Positions 21,458 through 23,472 of a stretch of 23,472 nt of DNA are shown one piece after another (the stretch's first letter is position 1; each line of letters opens with the position of its first letter). Under the pieces are notes generated by a model that saw only the letters and a list, made by a program, of their open reading frames with translations, was not told the origin of the DNA and made no database searches. Source of the DNA: CAISGS01 sp044346445 (GTDB lineage Bacteria > Pseudomonadota > Alphaproteobacteria > Caulobacterales > Caulobacteraceae); NCBI GenBank assembly GCA_044346445.1, contig JBIIZD010000035.1:1-23472 (forward strand), in the 5' to 3' direction. A program made the translations under genes and the position numbers.

Positions 21458-23071
21458 TCATTTGGCGCGCTTTTGCACAATTATAATTGTCATAGATACT
21501 AATAACATCAGGCCAAGACCCCAATCACCGAACCGGCCAAACAGGGTGGTCGGCAGGGCTGAGGGCAAGACCGCATCGATAATGCCCGTATCGCCTTGGC
21601 CAAGCGATAATTGCGCTGATCTGCGCCCATAGGCATCAATCACGGCTGAAATACCGGTTGGCGTTGAGCGAATCATGGGCAAGCCCTCCTCAATCGCGCG
21701 ATAGCTGGCAATATTGAGGTGCTGCCAAGGCCCACTGGTGCGGCCAAACCAGGCATCATTGGACACATTCAAGATCCAAGCCGCCCTTCGGCCTGCCGCC
21801 TTGGCCCCCTCGCGCGTAAAGCCGGGAAACAGGCTCTCATAACAGATCAGCGGCTGAACCAGCGGCAGGCCATCAAACTTGACCGGCCGTGGCCGAGGGC
21901 CTGGCGTAAAATCATCCGGGGCATGGACAAGCGCACGCAGGCCAATCTTGGTCAGCACCTCGCCCAGCGGCAAATACTCACCAAACGGCACCAGCCGAAA
22001 CTTGTCATAAACCCCGGTTACCTTCAGATCATTACCAACCCGCTGCAGGCCAAGCAGGCTGTTAAAATAGATCGGCCCCTCCGGCTTTACGCCCGAACGA
22101 TAGCCGCCCACCAGCAAGGACTGGCCCGGCCTCAAGGCCCCTATTACCGCCTCGCGCGTCCAGGTGTCCGGGGCAAGATAGTCATCAAACGCGGCGGGAA
22201 TTGCCCCTTCTGGCCAGACAATGACATCGACCGCCCGCCCCTTGGACGGCTGCTGGCTCAAGGCGACATACTTGTCCAAAATCATCCGGAAGTTCTCCGG
22301 GGTCCATTTGGCCGATTGGGCAATATCGGCCTGGACAATACGCACGACAGGGCCGGTTGCGCCGTCAAGACCTTCGCTAGGCCTGACCTGAGACAAACGC
22401 CAAGCGCCAAAGCCATAGACGCCGATCAGCAAGATCAGGCCGACGCCCGCCATGCCCATCACCCTAGGCCGCGCGCTTGGCTGCGCCTTTCGCCAATCCA
22501 GTACCAGCACAGCGCTGGCGGCGATCCAGAGCGTAATAAAGGTCAGGCCATAGGCGCCGACTAAGGAGGCGACCTGTGAGGGTGCGGACCCCGCCGCCCA
22601 GGTCTCGCCCGGAAGGTTCCAGCCAAACCCGGTCAAGACCCGCCCGCGCAGCCATTCCAGTACCGAAAAGGTCAAGACAAAGCCCGCTATCCGTCCCGGG
22701 CCCTTAAGGTTTAATCCGACATAGCCAAGCCCCGCCAGACCCCAGAACAGCCCAAGACCGCCCGCCAATGCCAAGATGGCGATCGGTGCCATCCAGCCAT
22801 GCACGGCAATATCAACAAGAAAGGCCTCACCAACCCACCAAGTGCCGACAAAGAAATAGGCCGTACCAAACAGCCATCCGCGCCAAAAGCTGATCCGCAT
22901 CCAGCCGCGCTGGCGGTGCCCACCTTGGTCGAGTAGCCAAAGCGCCGCCGCATAACCCACAAGCCCCGGCAAAAAGCCAAACGGCGGGTGCGCCAATGCA
23001 GCCAACAGGCCGGCCAAGACACAGCCCAAGGCCATGGCCCTTGGTCCAAGCGGTAAGGTCAAACGGCTCAC
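21458..23071 (-). CDS. lnt: Apolipoprotein N-acyltransferase
   Basis: A 537-residue inner-membrane enzyme that adds the third acyl chain to the N-terminal Cys of lipoproteins. The N-terminal half (about 1-230) has several membrane helices, including LAGLLAALAHPPFGFLPG and the conserved WLRGRVLTGFGWNLPG. The periplasmic nitrilase domain (about 240-500) has the complete catalytic triad: E288 in WPEGA, K357 in YDKFRLVPFGEYLP and C410 in ICYESLFPG. NVSNDAWFG and a final membrane helix (about 516-533) follow. Length is normal. The start is GTG and overlaps the corC stop as GTGA, so the pair is translationally coupled. This enzyme would act on lipoproteins such as the one encoded at 12004-12513. 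Confidence 0.97.
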   Translation of the reverse strand: MSRLTLPLGPRAMALGCVLAGLLAALAHPPFGFLPGLVGYAAALWLLDQGGHRQRGWMRISFWRGWLFGTAYFFVGTWWVGEAFLVDIAVHGWMAPIAILALAGGLGLFWGLAGLGYVGLNLKGPGRIAGFVLTFSVLEWLRGRVLTGFGWNLPGETWAAGSAPSQVASLVGAYGLTFITLWIAASAVLVLDWRKAQPSARPRVMGMAGVGLILLIGVYGFGAWRLSQVRPSEGLDGATGPVVRIVQADIAQSAKWTPENFRMILDKYVALSQQPSKGRAVDVIVWPEGAIPAAFDDYLAPDTWTREAVIGALRPGQSLLVGGYRSGVKPEGPIYFNSLLGLQRVGNDLKVTGVYDKFRLVPFGEYLPLGEVLTKIGLRALVHAPDDFTPGPRPRPVKFDGLPLVQPLICYESLFPGFTREGAKAAGRRAAWILNVSNDAWFGRTSGPWQHLNIASYRAIEEGLPMIRSTPTGISAVIDAYGRRSAQLSLGQGDTGIIDAVLPSALPTTLFGRFGDWGLGLMLLVSMTIIIVQKRAK

Positions 23072-23472
23072 CTAGGGGCGCTATTGATCGATTGGGTCCG
23101 GCGCACCCGCACGCGCTTGACCCGGCGCGGATCGGCATCCGTAATCTCAAAATCAAAGCCCGCCGGATGGGCAATGACCTCGCCGCGCTGCGGCACGCGA
23201 TTGGCCAGGGCACTGACCAGACCCGCGACCGTATCAATTTCTTCTTCATAATCGGCCAGCATCAGGACCGCCTCGGCCATGGCCTCCAACTCTTCGAGTG
23301 GCGCGCGGGCATCGCATTCAAACACGCCGCCGCCACGGGCAATAATCGCTGCCTGATGCGCATCATCATGCTCGTCATCAATCTCACCAACCACCGCCTC
23401 GATCAGGTCTTCGAGCGTAACCAGGCCATCTGTGCCGCCAAATTCGTCAATCACCAGGGCCATGTGAATCCG
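23068..23472 (-). CDS. CorC/HlyC-family CBS-domain protein, N-terminus cut by window edge
   Basis: This is the C-terminal 134 codons of a hemolysin-C/CorC-type protein; the 5' end lies beyond base 23472. RIHMALVIDEFGGTDGLVTLEDLIEAVVGEI is split between the end of a CBS domain and the linker. The following part (GGVFECDARAPLEELEAM, then ANRVPQRGEVIAHPAGFDFEITDADPRRVKRVRV) is the CorC_HlyC transporter-associated domain. Members are linked to Mg/Co homeostasis and often sit beside lnt and ybeY; the real role here is uncertain. The stop overlaps the lnt GTG start, so lnt is expressed from the same mRNA. Confidence 0.92.
   Translation of the reverse strand, partial: RIHMALVIDEFGGTDGLVTLEDLIEAVVGEIDDEHDDAHQAAIIARGGGVFECDARAPLEELEAMAEAVLMLADYEEEIDTVAGLVSALANRVPQRGEVIAHPAGFDFEITDADPRRVKRVRVRRTQSINSAPR

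Overview
This window is a compact, GC-rich stretch of an alphaproteobacterial chromosome. All recognised genes lie on the minus strand, so transcription runs from high to low coordinates. The gene order corC-lnt-xre-metK-trmB-rimP-nusA-ylxR-infB-(lipoprotein)-rbfA-truB-rpsO-pnp suggests an alphaproteobacterium, probably Caulobacterales-like. That placement is inferred from gene order and remembered protein similarity, not from a search. No gene-free stretch exceeds about 170 bases. I found no tRNA, rRNA, insertion sequence, prophage or CRISPR array.

Region 1 (about 23472 to 18841) holds envelope and methionine/SAM functions: the end of a CorC/HlyC-type CBS protein, apolipoprotein N-acyltransferase (lnt), an XRE-family regulator, S-adenosylmethionine synthetase (metK) and tRNA m7G46 methyltransferase (trmB). 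The intergenic DNA is rich in structure. There is a perfect 9-bp dyad before xre and a perfect 8-bp dyad across the metK promoter. A foldable metK leader may bind its own ribosome site, and a perfect 14-bp inverted repeat separates metK from trmB.

Region 2 (18820 to 7848) is the translation and RNA-metabolism cluster rimP-nusA-ylxR-infB, a DUF2939-like lipoprotein, rbfA-truB-rpsO-pnp. It starts with a good sigma70-type promoter followed by an intrinsic terminator inside the leader, an attenuator layout. It ends with a textbook Rho-independent terminator after pnp. The rpsO-pnp gap carries long RNA hairpins, consistent with post-transcriptional control of PNPase.

Region 3 (7776 to 1) is accessory. 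It holds an orphan membrane-bound hybrid histidine kinase in tandem with an SDR-fold protein that lacks the catalytic Tyr, an emrA-emrB-tetR multidrug efflux operon whose promoter contains a small dyad, a classical SDR dehydrogenase, and an EamA/DMT transporter cut by the window edge.

Several starts are non-ATG: TTG for metK and rimP, GTG for lnt, emrB and the DMT transporter. I found no clearly new multi-gene system. The most novel material is regulatory, in the metK leader and promoter, the xre dyad, the nusA-operon attenuator and the pnp leader.
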